Part shown: in pieces, positions 62,329 through 64,000 of the stretch
Layout: each line of letters starts with the position of its first letter
Position numbering within the stretch: position 1 is the stretch's first letter
Origin: Reichenbachiella faecimaris
GTDB taxonomy: Bacteria; Bacteroidota; Bacteroidia; Cytophagales; Cyclobacteriaceae
Reading direction: 5' to 3'
DNA: 64,000 nt
Assembly (NCBI RefSeq): GCF_900176375.1
Contig: NZ_FWYF01000005.1
Span: 62,001 to 126,000 of the forward strand
Translations under genes and position numbers: made by a program
Notes under the pieces: model-generated
Seen by the model: the letters and a program-made list of their open reading frames with translations, nothing else
Databases searched by the model: none
Told to the model about the DNA's origin: nothing

Positions 62329-62714
62329 CTATTTCTTATTTAATTTTTCAATTTGAGACGCAAAGTAAAGCTATTTTTCAGAATATTAAAAACTAATAAA
62401 AGACGTCATGCTAGATATGATAAATCATTCGACGAATATTTTGAATATGTAATCGAGAAAACTGCCATTTTCATCCAACAAACTTCGTAAAATTGGACAA
62501 TTAGTTTAAATTGATTGCTAAAGAGAAGCAAAATAGAACACGTTCTTAGCAGTATTAGTGTTCATGAGATAAATTAATGAAGCAAACCCATGTCTGTTCA
62601 GAGTTCAATTCTGAGCATTACGGAGTCTATACTCATAGGTAGGCTTGCGCATAATTCGTTTCAAATAACCTTCTTGCAAGTATTGTAAATGCATTTAAGC
62701 AATAGGTAGTGACT
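62329..62714. other. Long intergenic region between secG and the 124-residue protein gene
   Basis: 386 AT-rich bases between divergent genes. I see a small hairpin (TCAGA at 62598-62602 with TCTGA at 62610-62614), no terminator-like T-run, and no exact TAnnTTTG match. No gene or RNA of known type is recognised; it should hold the two divergent promoters. Confidence 0.4.
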
Positions 62715-63083
62715 ATGGATAAAATCGAACTTCAAAACGGACTCAAGGAATTTGAACGAGATAATAAGAGTTCAGGTATTTGTTACGTTAACACCAAGTC
62801 TGGTCGTGTAGAAATGAAATTTGGTTCATCTCAGATCATGAAAAAAATGGAGAAGGTGATACTGAGGAACCAAGGTTATAAAAATATTAATTCGCAATTC
62901 AATTCTCTGTTCTATAAGAGAGAAATTCCAGAGCTAATCCATGTAAAGACTAGGAGTGAAAGTAGATTCATAAAATTCATGGATTCCCATCATATAATTT
63001 TGGCAATAAGTGAAGCAGAGGAAATTAATTATGCTAAAATAAAAATTCAGTTATCTCAAATCTTATTTAACAAGGATGATTGA
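62715..63083 (+). CDS. Small protein coupled to the SpoIIE-type phosphatase
   Basis: 122 residues from ATG 62715 (a GTG two codons earlier is also in frame). It is alpha/beta, with SGICYVNTKSGRVEMKFGSS near the start and HHIILAISEAEEINYAKIKI near the end, a layout faintly like Roadblock/LC7 proteins, which I cannot confirm. Its end overlaps the next gene by 8 bases, so the two products are probably partners. No family recognised. Confidence 0.7.
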   Translation: MDKIELQNGLKEFERDNKSSGICYVNTKSGRVEMKFGSSQIMKKMEKVILRNQGYKNINSQFNSLFYKREIPELIHVKTRSESRFIKFMDSHHIILAISEAEEINYAKIKIQLSQILFNKDD

Positions 63084-64000
63084 ATCGTTAGTCAAAATAT
63101 CTCAAATCGGACCATATTTAGCAAGCTCATTTGAACGAATTGGTTTTGTGTCTGCCTATTCTAGCGGGAAGAGAGTTGCTGTGTATGAGAATAAAATCAA
63201 TGAAGAACTAAACCTAAAAGCTTTTGAAATCTATTGCATCAATTCGTTAGGGGAAGAAAGTATAGAAAAGGAAGATATAATCGTCGATTACGGCAGTAAG
63301 GGTTTTTTATCTTTTCATCAGATTAGCCCAGAGAATTGGCTAATAATTGTAGCAGATAAACAGCTATTCCCCACAGTGAAATCAGTAGTCAAAAAAATAA
63401 ATAAAGAAAAAATTTTATTCGACTTGGAAGACGCTGAAATACAAACACCGCCTGAAACAAAGGTGGAAAGGATAGTAGAGTCTAAGGAGGGTATAGAAGA
63501 GAAGCTAATGTCAACGCAGCGACTACAGCAGAGTATTTTACCAGACTTGTCAGTACTGGGAGTTTATTTTAATAAGTACTTTTCATATTACAGCCCTGAG
63601 GATGTATTGAGTGGTGATATTTATTGGTTGAAGGAAACTGAAGAATCCATATTTGTTGTAGTAGCGGATTGCAAAGGAAATAGTATGGAAGGTGCGTTGG
63701 CTACAATGACTGTCCATCTCATTTTGGATCAAATTACTGTTGCCGATCCAGTATCTTCTTTGAGATCTATATATGAGGATCTAGCAAAATCAAATAGTTT
63801 AAATGATGCTAGTTATTCGGTGAGTGTTGAAATGGCTATGTGCAAGTTTGATAAAAAAACTGGAAGGATCGAGATTGCTACATCTGGCGTACCTGTGTTG
63901 TATATTGAAGGAGATGACAATTCCAATCTGTTGAAAATTAAAGGAGCTCAAAATACTGATGCATCTAATGCCAAGCTAGAAAGTATAAAACTATATGCCA
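63076..64000 (+). CDS. SpoIIE/PP2C-type phosphatase, cut by the window end
   Basis: Open frame from ATG 63076 to the end of the window, 308 complete codons, no stop. The first 160 residues are a non-catalytic domain of unknown type, followed by a short helical linker (EEKLMSTQRLQQSILPDLS). Then comes the SpoIIE domain (about 165 onwards) with YYSPEDVLSGDIYW and FVVVADCKGNSMEGALATMT, matching the metal-binding SGD and D-x-x-G-x-x-x-x-G-A pattern (KGNSMEGA in place of the common GHGVPGA). It probably dephosphorylates an anti-sigma antagonist or similar switch protein. Overlaps the upstream gene by 8 bases. Confidence 0.88.
   Translation, partial: MIESLVKISQIGPYLASSFERIGFVSAYSSGKRVAVYENKINEELNLKAFEIYCINSLGEESIEKEDIIVDYGSKGFLSFHQISPENWLIIVADKQLFPTVKSVVKKINKEKILFDLEDAEIQTPPETKVERIVESKEGIEEKLMSTQRLQQSILPDLSVLGVYFNKYFSYYSPEDVLSGDIYWLKETEESIFVVVADCKGNSMEGALATMTVHLILDQITVADPVSSLRSIYEDLAKSNSLNDASYSVSVEMAMCKFDKKTGRIEIATSGVPVLYIEGDDNSNLLKIKGAQNTDASNAKLESIKLYA

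Noticed and set aside
62591-62625. Hairpin with a TTCAA loop that recalls a tRNA T-arm
   Set aside because: Stem and loop do not line up with the T-arm pattern and no acceptor, D or anticodon arm can be found nearby.

Overview
The window looks like a chromosomal segment of a Bacteroidota bacterium, most likely order Cytophagales. The evidence is an AT-leaning composition, predicted promoters of the TAnnTTTG type, starts without strong Shine-Dalgarno sequences, a T9SS C-terminal sorting domain, a SusC-free TonB receptor, and many protein families typical of the group (DUF3822 next to coaD, DUF3667, DUF4199, DUF3127, DUF1573, DUF368, DUF1800/DUF1501). Genus cannot be fixed from the sequence alone.

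Layout. 0.1-2.3 kb: a FecR-like/TPR secreted protein and a CHASE2 membrane protein. 2.5-14.4 kb: a cobalamin region. It has meaB, then a tight minus-strand salvage operon (btuB-like receptor, DUF71 ligase, cobU, cobT, cobS, cobC, second DUF71 ligase) under a clear cobalamin riboswitch with a perfect TAnnTTTGC promoter. On the plus strand follow a zinc-protein gene and a BtuFCD-type ABC importer, whose first start codon sits in the loop of an intrinsic terminator. 14.4-23.6 kb: a LolD-type ATPase, a membrane-anchored LuxR-type regulator, DUF4199, VOC and DUF1573 proteins, a RecD-like helicase, two NUDIX proteins, coaD and pyrE. 23.6-36 kb: a LysM/DPBB cell-wall protein operon, an NfeD protease operon, corA, a HAD phosphatase, pgi, a DUF4160/DUF2442 pair, mgsA, an endolysin-like hydrolase with a membrane partner, and a PLP-binding protein. 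36-43.3 kb: a bacterial GH3 protein and a four-gene envelope operon (DUF1800, Tat/T9SS DUF1501, beta-barrel, lipoprotein).

43.3-48.4 kb is the accessory part. A Xre/MbcA-RES toxin-antitoxin pair with twin operator-like palindromes and a LysE exporter precede an AT-rich 1045-codon gene. Its product has an N-terminal GHKL/Hsp90-like ATPase fold and a C-terminal D-x(13)-E-x-K nuclease-like (DUF3883-like) region. The gene lies between large imperfect hairpins, a 12-bp direct repeat that contains its own stop codon, and a 10-bp inverted repeat. This looks like a one-gene cassette carried by an attC-like or otherwise mobile unit, and it is the best candidate for an undescribed (possibly anti-phage) system here.

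48.5-64 kb: housekeeping and envelope genes follow: uvrB, an MFS transporter, aroE, a DUF368 protein, phosphosulfolactate synthase, a TPR protein, a fatty acid hydroxylase, a DUF3127 protein ending in an SSB-like tip, a seven-blade WD40 protein, groEL/groES (with a sigma-54-like site upstream) and secG. Last come a small protein and a SpoIIE/PP2C-type phosphatase cut by the window end. No rRNA, tRNA, CRISPR array or insertion sequence was seen.
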